Origin: Woeseiaceae bacterium
Lineage (GTDB): Bacteria; Pseudomonadota; Gammaproteobacteria; Steroidobacterales; Woeseiaceae
Assembly: GCA_022866645.1 (NCBI GenBank)
Contig: JALHUQ010000400.1
Span: 1 to 11,419, forward strand
Direction: 5' to 3'
Length of the DNA stretch: 11,419 nt
Shown: one piece after another, positions 1-6,804 of the stretch
How positions within the stretch are numbered: position 1 is the stretch's first letter
How the letters are laid out: each line of letters opens with the position of its first letter
Program-made: the position numbers and the translations under genes
Notes under the pieces: model-generated
What the model was told of the DNA's origin: nothing
Database searches by the model: none
What the model saw: the letters and a program-made list of their open reading frames with translations, nothing else

Positions 1-105
1 GAAATGGAAGTCCAGGAGACCACACCACAGTCTTTTGAAGGGATAGATATTGCACTGTTCTCAGCAGGTTCTGAAATCAGCCATCACTTTTCGCCGATTG
101 CAGCG
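1..105 (+). pseudogene. Fragment of aspartate-semialdehyde dehydrogenase (asd) fused in frame to hypF
   Basis: Bases 1-105 translate to a segment with IDIALFSAG and FSPIAA. These match the conserved end of the N-terminal NAD(P)-binding region of aspartate-semialdehyde dehydrogenase, of the general form 'SFEGIDIALFSAG...S..F.PIA.'. HypF has nothing like this. At about base 106 the translation changes to LAVMFP, which corresponds to the '(K)PLAVMLP' stretch in the YrdC domain of HypF. The Asd frame is open at base 1 and would continue leftward outside the window. The fragment looks slightly more AT-rich than the sequence after it. It may be a real deletion or translocation junction, or an assembly chimera at a contig end. 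Confidence 0.7.
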
Positions 106-1611
106 CTCGCCGTGATGTTTCCTATGCGCGGTGACGACGGACTGGATGCCGTGCGGCGATTTGTATGGATGTCGACGCACGAAGCGGAGGTTTTGCTCGG
201 TCCTTCGCGCCCGATCCTGTTGCTCAGGAAACGCCCGGTCATCGGCTTAGCCGACAACGTTGCGCCGGGTCTGAAAGAAATCGGCGTTTTTCTTCCCTAT
301 AGTCCGCTGCACGATCTGTTGTTAAGTGATTTCGACGGGCCGCTGGTCGCGACGTCCGGAAATATCAGTGGCGAACCGGTGCTGACAGAAAACGACGATG
401 CGTTGTTGCGCCTCACGAATATTGCGGATGCCTTCCTGCACCACGATCGGCCGATCGTGAGGCCGGCTGATGATCCGGTCTGTCGGACCATCGCGGGTCA
501 GATTCGACCGATACGCATGGGGCGTGGCTCTGCGCCCTGCGAGATGCAGCTGCCCTGGCGTTTACATGAGCCGGTGCTCGCCGTTGGCGGACAGATGAAG
601 GGCACGATCGCCCTCGGATGGGATGATCGTGCTGTCGTCTCGCCGCACATCGGTGAAATGGACAATCCCAGGAGTTTTGATGTCTTCGAGCAGCTGATCG
701 AAGACCTGCAGGCCTTGTACGGCGTCCGCGCGCAAAGCGTTGTGAGCGACGCGCATTCGGGATACACGACGCATCGATGGGCCAGACGGCACGGCTTGCC
801 TTTCAGCACTGTGTTTCATCACCAGGCTCATGCATCGGCGCTGGTTGCAGAGTCAGGCAGGGACGGGCAGTGGTTGATGTTCACCTGGGACGGAGTCGGA
901 CTGGGCGAGGATGGATCCTTGTGGGGCGGCGAAGCGTTGCTCGGCAGCGCCGGCGACTGGCGACAATTCGCAAGCTTTCGACCATTTCGTTTGCCGGGCG
1001 GCAATCTGTCCGGACGCGCGCCGTGGCGTAGTGCCGCCGCGCTCAATTGGGAGTGTGGCAACACCTGGGATCGAGTACCCGACGACGATGGCCTCGCCCG
1101 ATCAGCATGGTTGAAAGGCCTGAACAGCCCGGCAACCAGCGCAGCTGGCCGGTTGTTTGACGCTGCTGCCGCCATCGTTTGCCACTTGCCGAACGTTAGC
1201 CACGAGGCGCAGGGCCCTATGTTGCTCGAATCTTTGTGCACCTACCGACAGTCGCCGATCGTGTTGCCACTGGACCGTGATAGCAAAGGGATATTGCGGT
1301 CGGATTGGGCGCCCTTGCTGCCGATGCTGGCCGACGAAAAAATGGCGCCTGGCCTGCGCGCCGAAATATTTCATTGCAGCCTGGCGGCGGTGATCCTCGA
1401 TCAAGCCGTCGCTGCGAGGTCGTTGCACAAAATCGACCGCGTCGGTCTGACAGGTGGCGTGTTTCAGAATCAATTTCTTACCGCACTAGCCGTCGATCTC
1501 TTGACGGACAACGACTTCGATGTGCGTCTGCCACTCATGCTGCCCTGTAATGATGCAGCACTCAGCTTTGGTCAGATAGCGGAGTTCGCGGCGAGAGGCG
1601 AGAGGGTATAA
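1..1611 (+). CDS. hypF: Carbamoyltransferase HypF, C-terminal two-thirds, with a foreign N-terminal stretch
   Basis: HypF transfers carbamoyl from carbamoyl phosphate to the HypE C-terminal cysteine, the first step in making the CN ligands of the [NiFe] site. The frame is open at base 1, so the ATG at 4 need not be the start. Numbering from that ATG: residues ~35-180 are the second half of the YrdC-like domain (SGNISGEP at 118-125; RMGRGSAP closing it at 171-178). Residues ~190-535 are the Kae1-like domain, with HHQAH at 272-276 (H272 and H276 as metal ligands) and WDGVGLGEDG from 295. HypF is usually about 750 residues. The acylphosphatase-like domain, the zinc fingers and the start of YrdC are absent, and residues 1-34 look like aspartate-semialdehyde dehydrogenase instead. 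As drawn, the protein should not be functional. It ends 5 nt before hypE. The identity of the HypF part is secure; the 5' end is abnormal. Confidence 0.9.
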   Translation, partial: EMEVQETTPQSFEGIDIALFSAGSEISHHFSPIAALAVMFPMRGDDGLDAVRRFVWMSTHEAEVLLGPSRPILLLRKRPVIGLADNVAPGLKEIGVFLPYSPLHDLLLSDFDGPLVATSGNISGEPVLTENDDALLRLTNIADAFLHHDRPIVRPADDPVCRTIAGQIRPIRMGRGSAPCEMQLPWRLHEPVLAVGGQMKGTIALGWDDRAVVSPHIGEMDNPRSFDVFEQLIEDLQALYGVRAQSVVSDAHSGYTTHRWARRHGLPFSTVFHHQAHASALVAESGRDGQWLMFTWDGVGLGEDGSLWGGEALLGSAGDWRQFASFRPFRLPGGNLSGRAPWRSAAALNWECGNTWDRVPDDDGLARSAWLKGLNSPATSAAGRLFDAAAAIVCHLPNVSHEAQGPMLLESLCTYRQSPIVLPLDRDSKGILRSDWAPLLPMLADEKMAPGLRAEIFHCSLAAVILDQAVAARSLHKIDRVGLTGGVFQNQFLTALAVDLLTDNDFDVRLPLMLPCNDAALSFGQIAEFAARGERV

Positions 1612-1616
1612 GAACA

Positions 1617-2618
1617 ATGGAAGACACACGAATCTCGCTTGCGCATGGCAACGGCGGCCGCTACATGCGCGAACTCATCGAGCAGGTATTTGCGAAACAC
1701 TTCGGCGCGTCGGAGATCAATGTTGAGGCAGACGCCGTTCATATTGCGCTCGGTGCGGGCGACGTACTGATCACGACGGACGGATTTACCGTGCAGCCGC
1801 TGGAATTTCCGGGTGGTGATATAGGCTCGCTAGCCGTGCACGGCACAACAAATGATCTTGCCGTCGCCGGCGCAAGGCCGAAGTTCCTGACACTGAACGC
1901 GTTCATCGAAGAAGGTTTTGAAATAGCAGTCCTCGACCGGATCATCGCGAGTCTTGCATTGGCCGCGAAGGAATCCGGCGTAAAAATTTGTGCTGGCGAC
2001 ACGAAAGTCCTGCGGCGCGGTGAGGGCGGTGGCTTGTATTTGGCGACTACCGGCGTCGGCATCCGTTTGCCCGGCGTCATACCGACGATGGACAAGATCC
2101 GTGTCGGTGATGTCATCATCGTCAGCGGCTCCGTTGGCGACCACGGTACGGCCGTCATGCTGGCTCGTGAAGAATTTGGCTTGCGTGGCGATCTGATCTC
2201 CGACGCAGCTTCGGTGATGCCCTTGACGGAGCCGCTGCTCGCGTTGGACGGATTGCGTTTTATGCGCGATCCGACGCGTGGTGGCATCGCGTCCATCGCT
2301 CACGAGATCAGTCGTGCGACCGGGTTGGGTGTGCGATTTGAAGCCAGCATCCCGGTCAAGGAGCAGGTGCAGTCAGTATGTGACATGCTCGGCTACGATC
2401 CCTATTACCTGGCCTGCGAAGGGCGGGTAGTCGCGGTCATTGCCGAGGATCAGTTCGAGCGTGCCCTGGACCTCTGGCGCCAACTGCCGCAAGGCCGTGA
2501 CGCCGCACGCATCGGCCGAATTACAGCCGCCAGCAATCGCGTCATTCTCGAAACCGCACTCGGTGGGGAACGTTTCCTCGAAGAACTCGAGGACGATCCG
2601 CTGCCTCGAATCTGTTAA
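1617..2618 (+). CDS. hypE: Hydrogenase maturation protein HypE (carbamoyl dehydratase)
   Basis: HypE takes a carbamoyl group from HypF on its C-terminal cysteine and dehydrates it with ATP to a thiocyanate. The CN is then passed to iron on the HypC-HypD scaffold. The 333-residue protein is of normal length and belongs to the PurM/SelD-like ATP-binding superfamily. Visible motifs are HGNGGRYMRELI at 10-21, TTDGF at 53-57, GGDIGSLAVHGTTNDLAV at 66-83, CAGDTKV at 125-131, GSVGDHG at 171-177 and RDPTRGG at 217-223. The protein ends in PRIC, with the catalytic Cys333 as last residue, so it looks intact and active. The ATG at 1617 lies 5 nt after the hypF stop, with a purine-rich GAGAGG about 11 nt upstream, so it should be co-transcribed with hypF. 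Confidence 0.97.
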   Translation: MEDTRISLAHGNGGRYMRELIEQVFAKHFGASEINVEADAVHIALGAGDVLITTDGFTVQPLEFPGGDIGSLAVHGTTNDLAVAGARPKFLTLNAFIEEGFEIAVLDRIIASLALAAKESGVKICAGDTKVLRRGEGGGLYLATTGVGIRLPGVIPTMDKIRVGDVIIVSGSVGDHGTAVMLAREEFGLRGDLISDAASVMPLTEPLLALDGLRFMRDPTRGGIASIAHEISRATGLGVRFEASIPVKEQVQSVCDMLGYDPYYLACEGRVVAVIAEDQFERALDLWRQLPQGRDAARIGRITAASNRVILETALGGERFLEELEDDPLPRIC

Positions 2619-2632
2619 TAGAACCGATCGGC

Positions 2633-3865
2633 GTGGAAATTCTATATCTCATTCTCGTCTTGCTCGTTGTGACCCGAGTTTTTGCTGAACTCGCGGAACG
2701 GGTCAGGCTACCGGCTATCGTCGGTGAGTTGGTCGCCGGCGTGGCGCTGGGTGTTCTGTTGCGTCTCTCTTATGATCCACTGACGTTTCTGACCGCGGCC
2801 TGCGAAAGCGAAACCTACACGTCGCTCGTCAGCCTGGGTATGTTCTTCCTGATGTTACTGGCCGGCATTCGCATGGAACCGCTGGAATTTGCCCGCACGT
2901 CGAAGTCGGCTATTGTAATCGCGCTTGGCGGCATGCTTGTCCCTCTCGCTGCTGGTTTTGCACTTGGGCTCAGCGTACTACCGGAGTCACCGATCAAGCT
3001 GGTGCAGAGCCTGTTTCTCGGCACAGCCCTCGCCATTACCGCGGTACCAGTCGCCGTACGCATCTTCATGGATCTCGGGCAACTCGACTCCACGGTCGGC
3101 AAGACAGTTATCGCCGCAGCGCTCTGGGACGACTTGCTGAGTCTTTTTCTACTCGCGTGGATGCTAGCGGCGCTCGGTGAGGGATTCTCCGGGTCTTTTC
3201 AACCGGCGCACGTGTTCTGGTTGCTGGGCAAAGCGGCGCTATTCTTCGCCGTGACCATTCCGGTCGGATTTTTCGTTTTTCCACTGGTTGGAAAATATCT
3301 CCAGCACCTGCACTTTCCGGAGGTCGATTTCAGCATGTTGCTGATCGCCGCGCTCGCGTACGCGGTGTTCGCAGAAATGATGGGGCTGCACTTTATCCTG
3401 GGTGCTTTCATTGCCGGTATGTTTTTTCATCCAAAGGTTGTTGCTGCGCCTGTGTACGAACGGGTCGAGCAGCAGATGTCGGGTATCACTTCCGGTTTTC
3501 TCGGCCCGATCTTTTTTGTGTCCATAGGACTGCATCTGGATTTCATTGGCATCAGCCAGGTGCCAGGGTTCGTCGTCGTGCTAATCCTGATCGCATTCGT
3601 CAGCAAGCTTGTTGGCTCCGGGCTGCCGGCTTACTGGCTGGGCCTGTCGCAGCGCGAGTCGCTGATGGTCGGTTTCGGCATGAGCGGTCGCGGCGCGGTG
3701 GAACTGATCGTCGCCGGCGTTGCGCTCGAAGCAGGATTATTTCTGCAACCGCAACCCACTCCGCCGATTGTGGCGAGCCTGTTTTCGGCGATTGTCATGA
3801 TGGCGTTGGTCACCACCATCGCGACGCCAATCATGCTGCGCTGGCTGGCGTCACGCCCGGAGTAA
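2633..3865 (+). CDS. Cation:proton antiporter, CPA2 family
   Basis: A predicted 410-residue inner-membrane protein made almost wholly of hydrophobic helices (roughly 12-13), typical of monovalent cation:proton antiporters of the CPA2 (NapA/Kef-like) family. Family hallmarks are ERVRLPAIVGELVAG at 22-36, an adjacent Asp pair D166-D167 in ALWDDLLSL (the proton/cation-binding pair of electrogenic members), Lys325 in the late core helix, and GMSGRGAVELIVAG at 349-362. No C-terminal RCK/TrkA-N domain follows, so it is the transporter core only. The start is a GTG; the first residues align with the usual family N-terminus, and no better in-frame ATG occurs before residue 70. It begins 14 nt after hypE without a strong Shine-Dalgarno, which suggests read-through from hypF-hypE. 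The ion (Na+ or K+) cannot be read from the sequence. It is not a known hydrogenase maturation factor. Confidence 0.9.
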   Translation: MEILYLILVLLVVTRVFAELAERVRLPAIVGELVAGVALGVLLRLSYDPLTFLTAACESETYTSLVSLGMFFLMLLAGIRMEPLEFARTSKSAIVIALGGMLVPLAAGFALGLSVLPESPIKLVQSLFLGTALAITAVPVAVRIFMDLGQLDSTVGKTVIAAALWDDLLSLFLLAWMLAALGEGFSGSFQPAHVFWLLGKAALFFAVTIPVGFFVFPLVGKYLQHLHFPEVDFSMLLIAALAYAVFAEMMGLHFILGAFIAGMFFHPKVVAAPVYERVEQQMSGITSGFLGPIFFVSIGLHLDFIGISQVPGFVVVLILIAFVSKLVGSGLPAYWLGLSQRESLMVGFGMSGRGAVELIVAGVALEAGLFLQPQPTPPIVASLFSAIVMMALVTTIATPIMLRWLASRPE

Positions 3866-3868
3866 GCA

Positions 3869-3880
3869 TCAGCCGGCTGA
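3869..3880. repeat. 12-bp perfect palindrome at the convergent gene ends
   Basis: TCAGCCGGCTGA includes the hypA stop codon and starts 3 nt after the antiporter stop. It could form a short GC-rich hairpin in either transcript, which would suit a bidirectional terminator between two convergent operons. No T-tract follows on either side, so classical intrinsic termination is not shown. Confidence 0.3.
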
Positions 3881-4252
3881 CATCATCACATCGTCAGCTA
3901 CCTGATGGCGGGGCGTTAGTTCGACGCGCTGCAGAGTCATCTCGTCGCCACTAATCAGGCGTGTTCGAAAGTCACCACAAGCCGCGCACAGCAGGCGATT
4001 CGGTTTTGCCGGTGACTCGGCGCCGCATTCTGTGCAAGTAACAATGACTTCGCCGTATTCAATGAACAACTCGGCCGCTTCAGCGACGGTACCCGCCACC
4101 GCGAGCGGGTAGGCTTTGCGCAGTAGTTCAGGTTCGATGCCGGACAGCGGGCCGACTTTCAGAAAAACCTGATCGACACTGGCAGCATTGTGTTGCCTGG
4201 CAATGGTTTCTAATTGCTGCAGCAGTGACAAGCAGACTGAGAGCTCATGCAT
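3869..4252 (-). CDS. hypA: Hydrogenase nickel metallochaperone HypA
   Basis: HypA delivers nickel, together with HypB, to the hydrogenase large-subunit precursor. The protein has 127 residues; the family is usually 110-120. It starts with the obligatory MHE, whose His2 and amino terminus ligate nickel. It carries the structural zinc site as two CxxC pairs, C73/C76 and C89/C92. The start at 4252 is fixed by the MHELS motif. The first 8 nt overlap the end of hupJ, so translation is probably coupled. This is the last gene of the minus-strand operon, and its stop lies 3 nt from the stop of the convergent antiporter gene. The usual partner hypB does not follow and is not in the window. The C-terminal tail after about residue 112 is somewhat longer than in E. 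coli HypA. Confidence 0.96.
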   Translation of the reverse strand: MHELSVCLSLLQQLETIARQHNAASVDQVFLKVGPLSGIEPELLRKAYPLAVAGTVAEAAELFIEYGEVIVTCTECGAESPAKPNRLLCAACGDFRTRLISGDEMTLQRVELTPRHQVADDVMMSAG

Positions 4253-4745
4253 CAGCGGCCTCGGTCTGCCTGAACAAGGCGCGGCGACTCATTGTCTTCT
4301 CGTTGTGCGCAGGATTGAAAACTTCTTGCATGACTTCCTGTGCGATGTCCCGGGCCGTAATTTGATCGGGGATGTCACCGACGGAGCTGAATAGTACGGC
4401 GCTGAGGAACGTTCCAAGCTCTTCATCACAAGCCGCCGTGAATTCAATCGGGCCGGATGGCAAGCGCACCGTAATCTTGCTGCCCGCTGGAAAGGTCGAG
4501 CCAATGCCGGCTTTAAGAAGGATGACGAGATTCATGAACCAGGGTGTAATCAGCACACCAAGCTGGTGCTCGTTGAACGGACAAAAACCTATCGCCTCGA
4601 CTTCGAGCGCCTGATTAACAAACGGCAGGCCCTGCATCCTCTCGCGCCGAATCGAAATGTATCGTTCGACCAGCGCGTCACTTGAGATTACGGTCGGCGC
4701 ATTCAAGTCAGCGACTCGCGGGAAGGAACGCGTCCGGGTCTGCAT
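4245..4745 (-). CDS. hupJ: [NiFe]-hydrogenase assembly chaperone, HybE/HupJ family
   Basis: The protein belongs to the HybE/HupJ family, cytoplasmic chaperones thought to hold unfolded or cofactor-incomplete hydrogenase subunits before Tat export. Visible family features are GFCPFNEHQLGVLITPW at 53-69 (compare 'GCVITPWM' in E. coli HybE), the segment around ITVRLPSGPIEF at 91-102, and a C-terminal SRRALF at 153-158 (HybE has GRRALLF). It lies between the rubredoxin gene and hypA, the same order as in Rhizobium hupIJ and Ralstonia hoxRT. The start is uncertain: the ATG at 4745 overlaps the upstream rubredoxin gene by 38 nt, while a TTG in the same frame at 4706 lies just after the hupI stop. 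Homology to the family begins only near residue 20, so either start keeps the domain. It overlaps hypA by 8 nt. Confidence 0.88.
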   Translation of the reverse strand: MQTRTRSFPRVADLNAPTVISSDALVERYISIRRERMQGLPFVNQALEVEAIGFCPFNEHQLGVLITPWFMNLVILLKAGIGSTFPAGSKITVRLPSGPIEFTAACDEELGTFLSAVLFSSVGDIPDQITARDIAQEVMQEVFNPAHNEKTMSRRALFRQTEAADA

Positions 4746-4890
4746 CGCATTGAGGGCAGCGCCAATGAACGGGCAGATCGAGAACTGGTGTTCCGGGCGG
4801 AATCTGGTTTATATCGTCTCCGACTGCCGGGTCATACACATACGAGCAAATCTTGCACTCAAGCTTTGTGTCATCGGCGAGGCGATTCAT
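4708..4890 (-). CDS. hupI: Rubredoxin-type hydrogenase maturation factor HupI/HoxR
   Basis: A 60-residue rubredoxin. The single iron would be bound by two pairs, CKIC (C12, C15) and CPQC (C45, C48). The characteristic YVYDPAVGD follows the first pair, and PPGTP lies between them. In oxygen-tolerant hydrogenase operons the equivalent HupI/HoxR supports aerobic assembly of the Fe-S or active-site cofactors; that role is family knowledge, not seen here. The ATG (4890-4888) overlaps the hupH stop in an ATGA arrangement, which fixes the start and implies translational coupling. The 3' end overlaps the annotated hupJ start by 38 nt. The protein is slightly shorter than typical HupI (about 70 residues), and the C-terminal tail after the second CxxC is brief. 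Confidence 0.95.
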   Translation of the reverse strand: MNRLADDTKLECKICSYVYDPAVGDDINQIPPGTPVLDLPVHWRCPQCDADPDAFLPASR

Positions 4891-5750
4891 GCGCCGTCCG
4901 GCCAGTAAGGCAGCAGGATTTCACTCAGACGATCCGCGGAGTCTCGAATATCTTCGGCTGCCGCGACCACAACTTGCGGCACGTCGGTTACTTCGAGCGT
5001 ATTCAGGATCAGCTTGCCCATTGAATTGAAATAGCGAACCCACCAGACATTGTCACTCTGCGTACTGATAACCTCGCACTTCCCATAGGCGCGCGACAGT
5101 ACGTCGATCGGTCCGCGGCCGAGACGTTCGTCGATGAATTCCAACTCCGTCTGAGTAAGGGGGAGCAAGGTAAGATTGATCGAATGCGTGTTGCCGCTGC
5201 GCTCAAAATCACGACGACGATCCTCAAGCTCCACCAATATCGGCATTGCGTTTTGCACGTCCAGTGACGACGCATTTTGTGTCGCGTCGACCGGCTGCGT
5301 CTTCTCGCGTTTTGCGGTCACGATATGTGGCACGGCCGCGACCTCCAGCAAGTCGATCGCTACCTCGCCATCGTCATCGAAATAAAAGGTCCGCCAGATT
5401 CCAGCCAGTACAGATTCCTGTACCTTTGCGCGCGGCGTGCCGTCATACGTAATGCTCACTTCACCTTCGCCGAGTATCTGATTGACGAGCTTGCGACTGT
5501 CGTCATCGATTTGGGTCAGATTGGCGAGTTGCCGATGCTGGGTGTTGTTGCAATCCACGAGAGCACTCTTAAGCCAGCGCATCGCCGCACTGGCGTCTGC
5601 GAGATGTAACACTTCTTCAGGAGCGGGCATAAGCGGCGGATCGTAACGCGCCATGTCGCCTGGCATGTCTATGTAGGACGGCGCCTCGCCCAGCTTGCTC
5701 TGCTGACTGCCGGGACCGACCACGCGAACTGGAATATCGTTTATATTCAT
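4887..5750 (-). CDS. hupH: Hydrogenase expression/maturation protein HupH (HyaF/HoxQ)
   Basis: A HyaF/HupH-family protein of 287 residues (E. coli HyaF about 285). In related systems it works with the HyaE/HupG chaperone on the Tat-exported small subunit. The open frame continues upstream to 5882, but the correct start is the ATG at 5750: from there the product begins MNINDIPVRVVGPGS, a typical HupH N-terminus, and it lies 4 nt after the hupG stop. The extra upstream sequence merely overlaps hupG. The C-terminal two-thirds shows two similar blocks: about 92-145 (LGEGEV... GIWRTFYFDDDGEV... DLLEVAAVPHIV) and about 210-263 (LGRGPI... NVWWVRYFNSMGKL... NTLEVTDVPQVV). This is a duplicated HupH C-terminal module. 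The gene shares an ATGA overlap with hupI. No strong Shine-Dalgarno precedes it, so translation probably depends on hupG. Confidence 0.94.
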   Translation of the reverse strand: MNINDIPVRVVGPGSQQSKLGEAPSYIDMPGDMARYDPPLMPAPEEVLHLADASAAMRWLKSALVDCNNTQHRQLANLTQIDDDSRKLVNQILGEGEVSITYDGTPRAKVQESVLAGIWRTFYFDDDGEVAIDLLEVAAVPHIVTAKREKTQPVDATQNASSLDVQNAMPILVELEDRRRDFERSGNTHSINLTLLPLTQTELEFIDERLGRGPIDVLSRAYGKCEVISTQSDNVWWVRYFNSMGKLILNTLEVTDVPQVVVAAAEDIRDSADRLSEILLPYWPDGA

Positions 5751-5754
5751 AGTG

Positions 5755-6171
5755 TTAAGCCGAAACGACGGGAATGCTGAAGCCGGGCGCGCGGCGCACC
5801 GGCGCCGTAAACATGGCGTTGATTTGCGACAGGTAGTCGACCCAATCCTGGATACGGGTGATCGTGCCGACGTACTCGCCATCTCGAATAAATACCAGCG
5901 ACGGATAGTGAGTGAATCCGTATTGGCGTTTTAATTTCATGCCGGCACCAAAGGTATCGACAACCACTCCAGGGTTGAGTCTGTTATCAAAAGCGGCGAC
6001 GAGCTCCGGCAGAATGACAGCAACATCCGTTGCGTCCTTGACCGTTTCCGGGTCGCCGGGAAAAAACAATACATTCAGGCCTGGCTGAGCAACAAAGGCG
6101 TCGTGATTATCCAGCGAGATCTCCGGGTAGTCGTATTCCGTCATCAGCCGGTCAATTAGTAAACTGGTCAT
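5755..6171 (-). CDS. hupG: Thioredoxin-like hydrogenase chaperone HupG (HyaE/HoxO)
   Basis: A HyaE/HupG-family protein of 138 residues. These proteins have a thioredoxin fold and bind the Tat signal of the hydrogenase small subunit, holding export until cofactors are in place. Family features include LFFPGDP at 35-41, VAVILPEL at 50-57, and YPSLVFIRDG at 89-98, where Pro90 corresponds to the cis-proline of thioredoxins. There is no CxxC and indeed no cysteine at all, so it cannot act as a disulfide oxidoreductase; this is usual for the family. The ATG at 6171 overlaps the hupD stop as ATGA, which supports this start over Met10. It ends 4 nt before hupH. Confidence 0.93.
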   Translation of the reverse strand: MTSLLIDRLMTEYDYPEISLDNHDAFVAQPGLNVLFFPGDPETVKDATDVAVILPELVAAFDNRLNPGVVVDTFGAGMKLKRQYGFTHYPSLVFIRDGEYVGTITRIQDWVDYLSQINAMFTAPVRRAPGFSIPVVSA

Positions 6172-6800
6172 CGTGCATCTCCGCCGTGTGTTGGACGTCC
6201 GTCTTCGTAGTCTCGGATACCCAATTCGCCGGGACCCACGAGATCATTGCTACGGAGTGCGCTGTCACGAACTGTGGCGTGCACACCCCATTCCTTGAGA
6301 ACGTCAAGAGCCAAAGCGATAGCCGCCGGCACCATCTTCCGGACGCTGTCACGCAGGCTGCCGCCGTAGTCATCGAGTAATTCAGGCTGTACTCCAATCA
6401 GCGCAAGCTCCTCGGGCAGGTCGCCGGCAAGATCAGCCGAAGACAATACTTCCTGAAAGCCTGTTTGATGCATGCTCATTTTCTTCGCCCCCATGAAACG
6501 CGGCACATCATCTCCGCGTATCAGTTTCAGCGTGGCGGGCGGAAGATCGAAATCGACGGCATCGAAAATCAGCAGGCGTTTTGCGTCTCGTACCCAGGGC
6601 AGGAGAAAAATTCCCTGCGTACCACCGTCAATGACACGCACATTGTCCGGAAATGAGTATCTCGCGTGCAGCGCCTCAACCGCGCGTATGCCAAAGCCTT
6701 CGTCGGCCCAGAGTACGTTGCCAATGCCGAGAATCAGCGTGTCGTAGGCACCTGGATCGCCGTCTGCGACGTTGTGGGTCGCTGTGCTCATGGGACACAT
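6168..6800 (-). CDS. hupD: Hydrogenase maturation endopeptidase HupD (HyaD/HybD family)
   Basis: A nickel-dependent aspartic-type endopeptidase that removes the C-terminal extension of HupL once nickel is inserted. From the ATG at 6800 it has 210 residues. The three nickel-recognition residues of HybD (Glu16, Asp62, His93) are all present: Glu34 in WADEGFG, Asp80 in FDAVD, and His111 in SMHQTG. GIGNVLWADEG at 25-35 and IDGGTQG at 57-63 are family signatures. The open frame extends to 6854, but this would overlap hupC by 50 nt. The ATG at 6800 lies 4 nt after the hupC stop and has GGTGAG just upstream; an ATG at 6791 is a second possibility. The C-terminal tail after about residue 180 is longer than in HybD. 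The gene ends in an ATGA overlap with hupG. Confidence 0.94.
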   Translation of the reverse strand: MCPMSTATHNVADGDPGAYDTLILGIGNVLWADEGFGIRAVEALHARYSFPDNVRVIDGGTQGIFLLPWVRDAKRLLIFDAVDFDLPPATLKLIRGDDVPRFMGAKKMSMHQTGFQEVLSSADLAGDLPEELALIGVQPELLDDYGGSLRDSVRKMVPAAIALALDVLKEWGVHATVRDSALRSNDLVGPGELGIRDYEDGRPTHGGDAR

Positions 6801-6804
6801 AGTC

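Noticed and set aside
1739..2303. Two long minus-strand frames opposite hypE (157 and 185 codons)
   Set aside because: Antisense shadows of a clear hypE; no domain features.
5751..5882. Extended N-terminus of HupH starting at 5882
   Set aside because: The extra 44 residues overlap hupG in another frame and are not family-like; the start at 5750 fits length and spacing.
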